Below, piece after piece: positions 22,790 to 64,000 of a stretch of DNA of 64,000 bases. The position numbers were made by a program, and so were the translations under genes. Source of the stretch: Telmatactis stephensoni (Eukaryota; Cnidaria; Anthozoa; Actiniaria; Isophelliidae); the NCBI GenBank assembly GCA_029948255.1, contig JALIZF010001882.1, forward strand, positions 868,001 through 932,000. The letters run 5' to 3'. The notes under the pieces were generated by a model. It saw only the letters and a list, made by a program, of their open reading frames with translations, was not told the DNA's origin and did no database searches. The first letter of the stretch is position 1, and each line of letters begins with the position of its first letter.

Positions 22790-24139
22790 CAAGGGCACTA
22801 GGACAAAGTCGTTGTGTTTACATGTATGTGTAATAAATCAAGTTAAAAATTGTACTTATCTGCAGTCAATCCTTTGAAGCTCTGAAGTCACATTGTTTCC
22901 TCTGTTTTTGACCTTTCTGGCCTTTGTTCTAGCTATTATAATGCTTTATCTTTGGTCAAATGAACGTTCCAACGGTTTGAATATCGATACTCGTTTGCAA
23001 TTGGGGTCCAGTTCCTGCTCCGCCAAACTTTAGTTAGCGATTAGTAGTAATAAGTTAATCAAATTCGACTTAATATCACTCTAAAAGAGAGGGGTGAGCA
23101 ATAGAGCTCTTTCTATTGTCCTCTCGTCTGCTCCTATAATTGGATTATCTTGACAGGTAAGGGGGACAGTGATGACAGATTGGCCTTTAACGTTCCTACC
23201 AAGCCCACCAGCGAGCGGATTATTTTCGGTAATTTGACTACGAGTCAGTAAACAGAAAGCGTGACCGTTGGCCCGGCAGTAGAGGATTATCCAAATATAA
23301 AACTTTCTGTATCTGAACCGGCACATTTATATTGACAGAACTGTTAGCTATTTTAGATGGACTGGGAAGAGCCAAGGGAAAAATACAGCATAATCCTAGC
23401 ATAACAATAACACATAACAATGAGGACAAAGGATTATATTTCTAGTATGAACACCACATCATATTTTACATAGCAGTTTTTAGCAGTCTTTGTTGATTGG
23501 TGTTGTATTTTGTCTCCAAGACACCAAGGCGGCCATCGTTCCGAGTGGATCACCGAAAAGCGTTTCAGTTGAGTGTTCGATAGATTACATGATCAAACGG
23601 ATTTCAAATTACCGAAAATAATCAGATACAGAAAGTTTTATACAAATTTGACTACGAAGAACGATGTTGAAATGACAAGTTCAATTCTGACTCGTAGTCA
23701 AATTACCGAAAATAATCCGCTCGCTGGTGGGCTTGGTAGGAACGTTAAAGTTAAATCTGTCATCACTGGCCCCCTTACCTGTCAAGATAATCCAATTATA
23801 CGAGCAGACGAGAGGACAATAGAAAGGGCTGTGTTGCCTACCCCTCTCACTTAGAGTGATCTTAAGTCGAATTTGATTAACTTATTACTACTAATCGCTA
23901 ACTAAAGTTTGGCGGAGCAGGAACTGGACCCCAATTGCAAACGAGTATCGATATTCAAACCGTTGGAACGTTCGTTTGACCAAAGATAAAGCATTATAAT
24001 AGCTAGAACAAAGGCCAGAAAGGTCAAAAACAGAGGAAATAATGTGACTTCAGAGCTTCATAGGATTGACTGCAGATAAGTACAATTTTTAACTTGATTT
24101 ATTACACATAAACACAACGACTTTGTCCTAGTGCCCTTG
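22790..24139. mobile_element. 1350-bp fold-back transposon with ~500-bp arms
   Basis: Ends CAAGGGCACTAGGACAAAGT and inverse. Arms 22790-23310 and 23615-24139 are near-identical inverse copies. Flanked by GTTTAGG at 22783-22789 and 24140-24146. No transposase is seen. Confidence 0.85.
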
Positions 24140-24844
24140 GTTTAGGTTATTTATAAGTGGCTTTGATTAATAAAAGGTGGATAAAAGTATAGTGTTAGTC
24201 CAAATTGAAAATTTGAATTGAAAATGAGTTTTAGGCCTTCTTTCGCTCAATTGCCATGATATAATTCAAAAAACTGTTTTAAACAGGCATTGTATCTTAG
24301 TAGATCAATTCCAAACTGATAAAAATAGAATTTAAGTGTTTATCCAAAATAAGACATTTGAAATGAAACTTGCACATCAGGGGCTAGGTTTTGGCACTTT
24401 TAGCCATTATTACTCGATATTGAAAAAAATCTCTAATTAATTACCGGTAAATGATTAGGATTTTAGTACTATTAATCAGCTAGAAATTTAGCTTAAATTA
24501 ATACAAGATACTTATTATAAAGTTTGCATATTTCATTAAGAGCAGTATTTGCGATTCATAGTTAAGCACTACTAGTATCCATAGCAACATGGCTGATTGG
24601 CTTTCATTTTAAATCAGACTGTTCAATCTACTTCTTTCATTCTAGTTTTCTCCTTTTGTTTCTGTATCGTTAATGATTGTATTTTGGTACCAGTTGTACT
24701 GGAATGTATTCGCTTTCATTAGTTTAGGGGTTGGGGTCAGTCGGAATAGCAGCAGCAGCAGTTAGAAGTTTGCACATAGCTTTTTGATCACATCCCCTAA
24801 AGAATATCTGTCACCATCACTGGCTTCAATGGGCAGTACAGAAT

Positions 24845-25100
24845 GGATATCTCAGCTACTTCATATTTACACTCTCCCCTTCCTAGTGGGTTATATGAAA
24901 GTCACAGGATATCCCATGGGGTCTGTGGTGGGTAGGTCTTGGGCATCCTTGCAGATGGCCTTCAGCACCAGGGGGGTCTTGATTTACTGATTATGGTCTT
25001 AAAGTATGGCTCTGGCAGGGGCAGTGAGTACTGCCATAAAGGTAATGGTCATAATAGGGTAGTATTATAGGTGCTGGTGGGGCCTCGGAGAGGTATATTT
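24845..25100. repeat. Dispersed element, inverse partner of 20570-20810
   Basis: See 20570-20810. The two lie on either side of the 1350-bp fold-back. Confidence 0.65.
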
Positions 25101-25572
25101 TTTTAAAAATCAAATGGGCGTGTACCCTATAGAGATGGCATACCATTAAACTGCATTTTCATAATAAAGTGTTTTATTGTGTCAATAACAAGAGTTTACA
25201 ACAAACTAAAATACTACATCACATATAATATCAAAGTTAAATGTAGAGTCCAAGAAACACCAAGTATCATTTCATGGACATCACATTCACACATCTACCA
25301 AGACAATGTTTAAACTTCTGAATGTAGAAGCCCTTATGTCATGTGAGAAATGTATCAATCTATGACTGCAAATAATACTGGGATAAATATATTTCCCTTC
25401 AATATCTTATAATGAAATGAACCAAATGATTGCATGGTAACCATGGCAACTAAATGATTGAGTGGTAGCCATGGTAACCTGTTATTTCCCAATAATCCAA
25501 TGCAAGTAATTTTAGATTGATACTTTCTTACTGACAGTAACTTTTTAATGGTCAACAGAAAACTATGGACTT

Positions 25573-26206
25573 AAAGTGCATTCACACTAGAATATTTTAA
25601 TCATTACTGCAGTTTTTGGTATTCTGCGAACTTTGTCCTTCAAACAGTCCATTGGAATTTGGTTATTCACTTTTGCCCACCTCAACAAAACATAAAAAAA
25701 AAATCAACTAAGTACTAAAAGTTCCTAAAATCCTACCAAATGACCAAGTAAGATCTTTAGACATATATTAGCTATACCATCATTTTGGTATTAATAGTTC
25801 TTCGTATTAATGATTTTTACTTCCTTTATTGATTGACAGAAGCAAAATTGTAAATTAGCAGTTGGTGTTTGAAAGTCAGAGTTCACAGAATACCAAAAAC
25901 CACAGGAAGTTCAAGTCACAACTTCCAATGTCCAAATACTAACAATACCAAAAGTTCAGCCAATCAGGATTATTTTGTTATGTAGGAACTTCCCACTTGT
26001 ACAGATATGTTCTATTACAACTGTTATGAATCTAAAGAGTCATCGAATGTTTGTGCAGAAAATGTTGTACCTGCATGCCCAGAAAGACAATTTTATAGAA
26101 ATTTTGGATTTGTTAACTTTCAGGAAGTACAGACTTCCACAGTTGCCAGTATCAGCAACATTTTGAAGTATGATAATTGATGATCTATCAAGTGTGAATG
26201 CACTTT
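25573..26206. mobile_element. 634-bp TIR element, AAAGTGCATTCACACT ends
   Basis: Left AAAGTGCATTCACACTAG, right AGTGTGAATGCACTTT. Inner arms (TTTTTGGTATTCTG and inverse) also pair. Confidence 0.75.
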
Positions 26207-26209
26207 CTA

Positions 26210-27560
26210 AAGTTTAATATATTGTCAGTAGCAGAACCCAGTCTACAAGCATCAAACTCCGAATAACAGGTCATGTGACCTTATCTCCTAAATCAAGCAG
26301 CACCACCTCAATATTAGTAAAAGCACGAAGACTTTCAACTCATAAGATGTAATGCAGATGAAATGACAGTTAATTTAAAATTGGATATTTTTTATGATTC
26401 TTGGCCTGGTTTCTGATGGGGGTGTCCTGCCAGAACCTCTAAACCCTGACCCTATCTAAGACAAATTTTTTTTTGAAAATCCATACCCTATTTAATTAAA
26501 CAGAAATTATGGTAAAAAAGGACCATGCCTCATTCAAGACTGCAGGGGAAATTCTATTACCCTTTGTAAGACACCTAATGTCATTTCAATTGAAAAATAT
26601 ATCATCATTCAGGCTGGAACTAGGTTTGGCTCAAAAATAATGTTTTTTAAATGGAGAAACTTTGAAATCAAGTTGAGATCCAAAAAGATTTAGAGATGAT
26701 TTTGATGTTATTGAGACTGAGTTCTGCTACTTATGATTTACAATTGTATTCCATATAGTACAAAGTACAAAAACATGCAACATATTAAAACCCCTTTCAA
26801 TGGTGTTTCAAAAATACTGACAGTTAAAAGCCAGGGATATTTACTGTTAGCCATTCTTTAGATTCTTCCTGTAAGGTTTCAGTTTTGGAAACAAATGTAC
26901 TTGTTTGTATTTTAATTTTGCAATCCTATTGAGCATGGCCAAATTATAATTTGTTTTTTATCTGCTCTGTGGTTAAAGTGCCTATAGCCCCTAACATGGT
27001 AAGGTACATTTAACATGAGCTCAACACCATGGAAATGGTCAGATGTTAATAGGTCCAGAAAACATCCATACCCCTCACTATGCAGGGAATTGGAAATTCT
27101 GCAGGGGTCAGAGAAATAACAATATATATTACAGAGTTTGTATGGAAGAAAATATTGGAAGTTCCAAAGAATAGGGACCATTTACAGTCCCTCCATGGCG
27201 GGGTATGGATCATTTCAGGAACCACACAATGCAACAATTGATGCCAACATAGAACTGTTAGTACTTTTATAGGCTGCAACTGACCTGCTCAACTCAAAAG
27301 AAACTAAAAAAACTATACCAAAACTAATATCTTACAGGCACAACCTTTCCCGTATAACCTACATGACTGCTGACAAACCAAAAGGCAAGTCAGCTATAAA
27401 TGATCTTGACTATAATTCCATTAGCTGTAGTTTTCACTCGAGTGAACAGACAGATAGGGAATAAGTCTAACATTGAGCAAAGGGGTGACTAAAGCCTATA
27501 AATGCACAGACACACATGGTGTATCCACATTTATTTGAATGTTGTTTATAAACACAATTC
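26210..27560. other. Intergenic, nothing recognised
   Basis: No exon or RNA gene supported. Confidence 0.5.
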
Positions 27561-27566
27561 CAGCCA

Positions 27567-27793
27567 TAGAGTGCACACCATATAACTGTGAAATGGAACT
27601 TAACATGCATTGTCTAATTGTACAAACTGCTGGATAGCATTGAAGCAGAACCATGCAAATAACAACTTACAGCAACATATCTAGCTGTCTTTGGTAGTTT
27701 ATGCCTCAGTGAATTCTTAGTTTGTCCATGACAAAAAAGTTGGTAAATAAATACTAAATTGTGTCATTTCATGAATATATGGTGTGCACTCTA
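27567..27793. mobile_element. 227-bp MITE, TIR TAGAGTGCACACCATATA
   Basis: Perfect 18-bp terminal inverted repeats. Confidence 0.8.
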
Positions 27794-27887
27794 ACTGTAC
27801 ACCACACCATTCTCACAACTATAAGAAAACTGCACTGATTTATAAATTATTTTCCTCTATGAATAATTTCTCTGGCAATATATAATT

Positions 27888-27996
27888 GTGAATTTTGAAA
27901 TCAGGTGAATCTACATGTAGGTTAAATTGGAATCCCACTCATCCTCCACCATTTTTCTTAATATCCCTTTTCTTTCTTTTCTTTCTTTCTTTCTTT

Positions 27997-28095
<99 letters not shown>

Positions 28096-28278
28096 TTTCT
28101 TTTTTTTTCACTCAACATTATTGCACTTCTTTTTCTCTATTCGACCTGATGTCTTTCTGACTATCTATTTCATTTAGAATATTTTCTTTTTTCTTCTCTT
28201 ACCTCCCACACTGAGAATTGAAATTTTAAAATTTACTGACTAGAGGTGAATCCAGATTCACCTGATGTCAAAATTCAC
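27888..28278. mobile_element. 391-bp MITE with internal (CTTT)n
   Basis: 25-bp TIRs (GTGAATTTTGAAATCAGGTG..., one mismatch) enclose a CTTT array. Confidence 0.75.
27965..28098. repeat. (CTTT)n microsatellite
   Basis: About 33 units with few interruptions. Confidence 0.95.
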
Positions 28279-28588
28279 TTGTAACACATACATACAAAAT
28301 ACTCCAATAAATTATCAATAACTTACAATTTGGATTGGACCAATATAGAACACTGTCACTGTAAATGTTTTCTTGATCCATGACTTACAACTTGAGCCAC
28401 TGTCAATAACTTCTGAGATGATAAAAAAGAATACTATTAACAATGTACAACAAAAAGTCAATACTTTGAAGCAATGTACAACTCTACACTCTGTTATGTA
28501 CATGTATGTATACTTCGTGTTATTTGTAAACATCCTTCAATGCAGTGCAACTTGAAGTAAAAGTAAACTTTCCATGGGAATACGAAGT

Positions 28589-28805
28589 AAGGGACTGGTC
28601 ATTATTTACAGGGAGGGGGGTAGGGGGGGGGGGTAGGGGGGGCGGCTGGTGGAAATGAAAAAGGTAATGCTCTATTTTTGATGGCCCCTCCCCCCCTTCT
28701 ACATACATACACACATAACTTTCTTACAGAGTGAGCGTAAAAATCTGTGGTCCCCCCTCTATTTCCACCAGCCCCCCCCTCCCTGTAAATAATGACCAGT
28801 CCCTA
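28589..28805. mobile_element. 217-bp MITE, TIR AGGGACTGGTCATTATTTA
   Basis: GGGACTGGTCATTATTTACA plus a G-rich run at the left is matched in inverse at the right. Resembles 49987-50240. Confidence 0.75.
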
Positions 28806-29475
28806 ACACCAAAATGGCCAAATGAAGCCTTTCAAATTTCCCGCCAATGATCAACATGAAATGTACATTTACAAATATTATAGATAAAAGGAGTTCTTTT
28901 AGTAGATATACAATAATTTACCTTTGCTCTGGTTATATTCTTGGTTGTGTATAAAGCTGATCTTATCGTGTTTTATAGACGGCAAATGCACAAGGACTCC
29001 ATCTTCGACCAAAGGCCACTTTAAAGAAATGTATGTAATAAATATGGCTTCTATACAATTACATCTATACAATTTACCTCTGAAAATGTGAAAATAAAGC
29101 TTAGAATATAAGAAAACGAGTTCACTTACCATCTCTTCTTGAAATTTAAGCGTTTTAAGCCGTTTTACCCTTCTTCTTGACTCTTCTCTCGATCGCTTGT
29201 CAATGTAAGGTAAGGTGGACAAGCAGTGTTCATGGTCAGCGGTTTTGCATGATTAACCCTCCCCTCCCCCCAAAAAAAACTACAAACTAAACAATCCATA
29301 ACCTTAAAGAAAACAATGCATGTCTTATTGCAATATTGGTTTTATCAAGAATCGTGCATTTTGACAATTTATTTGAACATTTCTTGAGCGGCTGTCATGT
29401 TAAACGCGCAGCCTATTTCGGAAACAACGACGACAACAACAACAACATTAACAACACTGACAACAACAAAACTAA

Positions 29476-30410
29476 CACTTTGGAAGAAGCTTTAAATCTC
29501 TGGCTGGAAAAAATTCGATTATTTGTTTATTTCAGGAGAGCAAGGTGGATTAACGTGAAAACGCTGCAGAAATCGTTTTTGGCGAAGTACGCGTAAAAAG
29601 TTTGGAAATTTTGAAATTAGTTTGTTCCTGACAAATCGTATATCTCTAGAAAGCTTGTATCAATGGCTACAAGGTTGTTTAGTTTATTTTTCGTTCCATT
29701 TCAAAATTGCGGATTTTAGAAGCAAAAATATCTTGTTGACGAGGAACGCCTGACTGAAGCGCCAAAAAATCACGTTTTTCACCGTTTTTTGCCACTTTTA
29801 TTTGGCCAATCGTCACGAAACGTTGCCTATATGTAGTTCTATGTCAGCGATACCTCATGTTGTCAAAATATTTTCAATATGTAATATAGAGCCTGAGAAA
29901 AACATGGCTTTATTTTGGGCGGCCTGTTACTTCTTTTCACGGGTATCCTGTGTAATGACATTTAAAGGCCCAAAATAAACCCATTGTTTTTCTCACGATC
30001 TATATGACGTATTGAAAATATTTTGACAACATGAGGTATTGCTCACATAGAACTACATATAGACGAAGTTTCGTGACGATTGGCCAAATAAAAGTGGCAA
30101 AAAACGGTGAAAAACGTGATTTTTTGGCGCTTCAGTCAGGCGTTCCTCGCCAACAAGATATTTTTGCTTATAAAACCCATGATTTTCAACTGAACGAAAA
30201 ACAAACCTCAGAACCTTGTAGCCATTGATTCAAGCTTTCTAGAGATATACGATTTGTTAAGAACAAACTAATCTGAAAATTTGCAAAATTTTGGCACTTC
30301 GTCAAAAACGATTTCAAGAGCATTTTGAAATTACCTCCCCTGGCTTTCCTCAACTAAGCAGATAATGGAAATTCTTTCTAGCCAGAGATTTAAAGCTTCT
30401 TCCAAAGTGT
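29476..30410. mobile_element. Palindromic repeat cluster, arms A and B
   Basis: Arm A (29476-29900) and arm B (29990-30410) are inverse copies meeting near 29940 (TTGGAAGAAGCTTTAAATCT, TTTCGTGACGATTGGCCAAA). Confidence 0.75.
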
Positions 30411-30754
30411 GTAAAATGTGTGGTTTGGATTTGGAAAGTGGTTTAGAAATTAATGAAAAATGCCAAAAACTGAAGACGAATCTCCTGTGGGCTACCTGTG
30501 TAATGCTTAATATTTCCAAATTGGGGAAAAGGCGTTGTGAATCAACCAAAATGCAGCAACTATAACGATTTCTTACTTGCCATGCAACACTTTTTATCGT
30601 GAAAGCGTTTTCTATTCAATGCACAGTGTTTTAATTTCTTCGAAATTTCAAGGTTTACTGACGTTTTCTTTGCTACATGGTCTGGAAGTGCTTGCACAAA
30701 AATATCCTAAAAAATTGGAAAAACGTACAACGTTGTTTACTGAATAAAAAAACT

Positions 30755-31285
30755 TTGATAGTAAAGAGTGTTGCATAGTGAGTAAAAAACTAGTTTACTT
30801 GCCGCATTTTGGTTGATTGACAACGCCTTTTCCCCCATATAATGAAATATTTTGCATTACACAGGTAGCCCGCAAGAAAACTGACTTTAGGTTTTTGCAT
30901 TTTTCATTGATTTCTAAACCACTTTCCAAATCCAAACCGCACGTTTTACACACTTTGGAAGAAGCTTTAAATCTCTGGTTGGAAAAAATTCGATTATTTG
31001 TTTATTTGAGGAGAGCAAGGAGGATTAATCGCTGCAGACTGAATCAGTTTTTGGCGAAGTGTAAAAAGTTTGGAAATTTTGAAATTAGTTTGTTCTTAAC
31101 AAATCGTATATCCCTAAAAAGCGTGTACCAAAGGCTACAAGGTTCTGAGCTTTGTTTACGGTTAAATTAAAAATCATGGGTTTTATAAGCAAAAATGTTG
31201 TTCGCGATCGAGGAACGCCTGACTGAAGCGCAAAAAAATCACGTTTTTAACCATTTTTTGCAGCTTTGATCTGGCTAATCGCCGC
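30755..31285. mobile_element. Third copy C of the same repeat, inverse to B
   Basis: Matches arm A in direct and arm B in inverse orientation, and extends further with B (AACGCCTTTTCCCC, ATGCAACACTTTTTATC region). Confidence 0.7.
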
Positions 31286-31518
31286 GAAACTTCAATAATG
31301 TTTCTCTCTATGTAATGATTATATTATGATATCAAAACAGTTTCGCGCGTTAAATTTATGGTAAGAAATTCACGGGAGTTGCTTTGTCTCTGAAAATATG
31401 GCCACAGGAATCCCATAAGCTTCAATATTTTCTGCTAGATCGCGGCCTTCTCATAAGTATTCTTTTTTCTTCCCTCTGATCCTTGTACTAAGTAGTTGCA
31501 CTGATGGGGAAGGGTGGC

Positions 31519-31625
<107 letters not shown>

Positions 31626-32267
31626 GGGGGAGGGGTTGCAGAGGCGTTGCGCAACTGGAGACCTGGACACACGCACGATGCAACCTCTTCAACCTCTTCT
31701 GCAACATTGCACTCAACATATTTGCACCGTGTGTCTATCCATGCAGTGTTGCGCGCGAGGGCACAGAGAAATTCGCAGAACTAAAAACGTTGCAAGAAAA
31801 GGGACGAAATCGACGAAAGGGACTTTGATCTAAATGTTCGAGTCACTTGAGTCACTCGTCCCTTGGCCTATTTTATACTTGGGGCAAGCAACTGATTCTT
31901 GCACACTAGTCATAAAACAAAAAAATTCTGTTTGAAAATGTATGTTTTTTAATGATTGTATAAACATCACACGTAAGAAATCACACAATTAGAAATCCCT
32001 ATGATTGCTACATATAAGCCAGCCTCTTAATATCGACCATCCCTCAAAATCGACCGCATTGAATGTGTTACTTTATATGCAGGTACCTAACGGTCGCTTG
32101 CGAGAGTTCTACAGCAGTACACTCTTTTCGTTTACATATTTTGATATATATAAATAATTTGTTTTTATATGACTACATTAACACTTATTTTTCGTGAACG
32201 ATAAGTGCGTTAGAAAGATCAAGAAGCTGGCTTCATTCTTTAGTGAATTGAAAGATGTTCCGCCATC

Positions 32268-32375
32268 TTACATTGAGCCGCACTGCATTGTGGGACTAGT
32301 TAAAAACAATTTTGATTGGTGCTATCTCAGTTAATAGTCCCAGAGTGCATTTCTGTCGATTCAAGATGGCGGACT
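32268..32375. mobile_element. Small fold-back, CCGCCATCTT ends
   Basis: CCGCCATCTTACATTGAGCC at the left pairs with the inverse ending AAGATGGCGG. The ends are also YY1-like. Confidence 0.6.
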
Positions 32376-33448
32376 AGTGATACAGTCTATTGTTAAACGG
32401 ATTATGAAGTAAAATCCCAGTAACTCGTCCGCCTCAAAATTTTCGAGAAGATGAACTAGTGATTCCTTTGAAAGAAACTTAGCATTCGTTCACCCTCGGG
32501 AGCTCGACGTTTCTCCTTTGTGTTCGAGTTATTGAGATTCCATCCATATACTTATATTAAAGATGTCTATGAGGTTTGGCTCCGTTTGACCAAAACTGAG
32601 GCTATCAAAGAATTTTGGGAGAACGCTGTATCTAGTTTTGGCTTAAAGTAGTGAGATTACAAACAAAAACCTAATTGGTCTTAATAGAGGGTCTCAATGG
32701 GGGCATAGCTTTGACGGTTGACGGTTAAAATGTTGCCTTTTTGACGGCTGACGATAAGAAATTCGGTGTTTTGACGGTTAACGGTTAATTCTACTCTTTG
32801 ACGGTTAAAATAAGCCAATTAAATATTACTAACCAAAAATTAACCATCAATTTTGATGAAATTACATTTGTTACTGTAGTCTCCTTAGCAGCCATTATTA
32901 GTCTAACTCCCATTCCACTCGGGAGTGGACCGCAGGGGAATGGGAGCTAGACTAATAACGGCTGCAAAGACTATTGTTACTGTTGCAACTTCTTGTCTAA
33001 CTTGCCCGTTTCTAGTATTGCGGTTTAATATTTGACCATTCGATATGGTGAAGGATTAGTTCCAGGCCCGTCGCTTTGGGTGGCTCGAAGGTTTAAACGA
33101 ACGGTTTGAACTCCCCCCCCCCCTCCTCCCACAGAAAATAGCCGCTTAGCTTAGGATACTAGTACTTTTTCCTAAAGAAACTAGGCACATTGTTGCGTTT
33201 CTCTCTAAATGAACTTTTGGTAAATGCTGGTGAATTATAGTTTTATCGAAACTCCGAACTTTAGCTATATATTTTAACGATTTCTTAATTTTAACAACTG
33301 AAGTATTTTTCATCATTTTTTAATTCTTTCGATATTTTTCTGTTTCTCTCTTTTCTATCTCTCGTTTAGTTAACAACTAATTCTGATTTTGAAACAGGGG
33401 AAAAGAAAAAAGAAAAAAAAAAAAAAAGGAAAAAGGAAAAAAGGATGG

Positions 33449-33534
33449 ACCCCTAGCCGGTTTCGAACCCGACATTTTCATCTGCTCATTTGCTTCACAG
33501 TTCAAGGGTTTTCCAACTGCGCCACGGGATCGCG
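33449..33534 (-). repeat. tRNA-like module 1 (copy 2)
   Basis: Inverted counterpart of 10267-10352, with B box at 33459-33470 and A box at 33513-33524 on the minus strand. Confidence 0.65.
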
Positions 33535-33602
33535 TAATTTGCACAACAATAGATAGCCAATTCAAAGAATACACTAGGCTATTTTGTCCTCCAAATCCCT
33601 TA

Positions 33603-33850
33603 GTAGTCCAGTTAGTCTAGTGGTAAGGTGCAGTCATTTACGGCCTAGGATCCGACTGTTTCCTCCCTCTTTGACCGCGAAGCTTGCTGCGTTCTACCGA
33701 TAGCGCGGAAGGGGCCGAAATCTTCTTCCTATACGTAACATGCGATGATTCAGCAATTTGTCTGGATGCATGGTCGATTTTTGGGGGTTTTACATAAAAT
33801 TAGCATACTAATTTCATTGGGTAACGGGTTCGAGTCCTGTCGGCGCCAAC
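33603..33850 (+). repeat. tRNA-like module 2 (copy 2)
   Basis: A-box-like TAGTCTAGTGG at 33613-33623 and B box at 33826-33837 on the + strand. Conserved with copy 1. Confidence 0.55.
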
Positions 33851-34399
33851 AACTTTTTTTCTGTTTTTAATGGATTCTATTTCTCTTCTCTAATTTTTCT
33901 TGGCTTAAAATTCAGGTTTCAACGAAGAAAACTACATAAACTCTTTACATTAGCTTGATGCTTTCAAATTTTTGCGTAATTTAGAAAAACATGCACATTC
34001 CTTGAAATAAGAGTTATCTAAAAAAATTCATTCCACTTTCCAAAAACTAGCGGTACCTCTGATACTTGTACAGGTCATTCTGAAGCATTCACTATTCCCA
34101 GCCGACAATGGTAGAAATCCAACCTCCCCTATCAATATGCTTGTGACGAGCCAGCAGTTCTGCGACAATATGAAGTTCAGTATGGCTTTTATAAAGGTTT
34201 AACGGTATTGAAATAGTGAAATTGTTATAACGTCTTGAAAAATACGCGCATTTGGAAAAAATAACTTAGAACAATTGTGCCAGAATGTATTGGACGGTAA
34301 ATATTTTTGACGGTTGACGGTTATAATTTAGGCCGTTTGACGGTTGACGGTTAACCCCATTGACACCCTCTTAATAGCACAAAGGATGTGATAATTTTA

Positions 34400-34526
34400 A
34401 ATAAAAACACAGCTTTTTTGAGTTTAAAACAAGACATGTTTCGGCTTTCATAAAGCCATCTTCAGTTGTTGAAGTGATTACAAGTTTTGACTAAATGTAA
34501 ACTCAAAAAAGTTGTGTTTTTATTTA
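34400..34526 (-). mobile_element. Palindrome enclosing a hammerhead-like motif
   Basis: AATAAAAACACAGCTTTTTT at the left and its inverse at the right flank the minus-strand string CTGAAGA ... GAAACATGTC at 34433-34465. Confidence 0.6.
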
Positions 34527-34677
34527 AAAACCTAATTAATATTACGCTCACCTATGGTCTCCCATAATCCTTTGCGGGAAGATAATTTCAGTTTGAAGTG
34601 ACGAGCTATACACAGCACGATTTTTTGCGAAACAAGTACATCTCGTATAATCTATAAATTTTCTATATTAGATATAT

Positions 34678-64000
<29,323 letters not shown>

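Larger units (their letters stand above)
32697..34370 (-). mobile_element. 1.7-kb non-autonomous TIR transposon, copy 2 (inverted)
   Basis: Reverse complement of 9379-11093 with small indels and the same ends. Flanked by TTAATA at 32691-32696 and 34371-34376. The two different target duplications show two independent insertions. Confidence 0.85.

Overview
This is a eukaryotic, AT-rich, intron-rich and very repeat-rich genomic window. GT-AG introns of 0.1 to 2 kb, dense fold-back (MITE-like) elements, long microsatellites and the encoded proteins (a metazoan adhesion GPCR, an orphan rhodopsin-like receptor and small cysteine-rich secreted peptides) point to an animal. I infer an anthozoan cnidarian, most likely a stony coral. 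The species cannot be fixed from sequence alone. Layout: (1) 1-8.2 kb holds a tandem duplication of a two-exon minus-strand gene for a very basic eight-cysteine secreted peptide; each copy has a long C/T tract just beyond its 3' end. (2) 8.2-12.9 kb is intergenic and holds a 1.7-kb TIR element carrying two tRNA-like modules, plus smaller elements. (3) 12.9-13.9 kb is an intact single-exon class A GPCR gene on the minus strand. (4) 14-34.6 kb shows no gene I can support. It is filled with inverted-repeat elements, a perfect (AACAG)159 array, a 29-bp minisatellite, microsatellites, and a second inverted copy of the 1.7-kb element. (5) 34.7-64 kb is the 3' part of one large minus-strand gene, the cnidarian ortholog of ADGRV1 (VLGR1/GPR98), which continues past the right edge. 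I resolved 36 exons whose phases chain without a break and whose lengths sum to 5757 nt (1918 codons plus stop). They encode about ten Calx-beta repeats, a GAIN domain with an intact GPS (C-x-C-N-H-M/S), seven transmembrane helices, and a cytoplasmic tail ending in the class I PDZ ligand DTHL. The most notable observations are: a tandem array that copies the end of an ADGRV1 exon together with its 5' splice site; a family of roughly 60-160-bp fold-back elements with 9-bp target-site duplications, plus a 1.4-kb palindrome with the same duplication length; the paired 1.7-kb transposons with AT-rich 6-bp target duplications and divergent tRNA-like modules; two hammerhead-ribozyme-like motifs; and retention of the DTHL tail. 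All exon calls are by eye from splice sites and phase. No transcript or database support was available.
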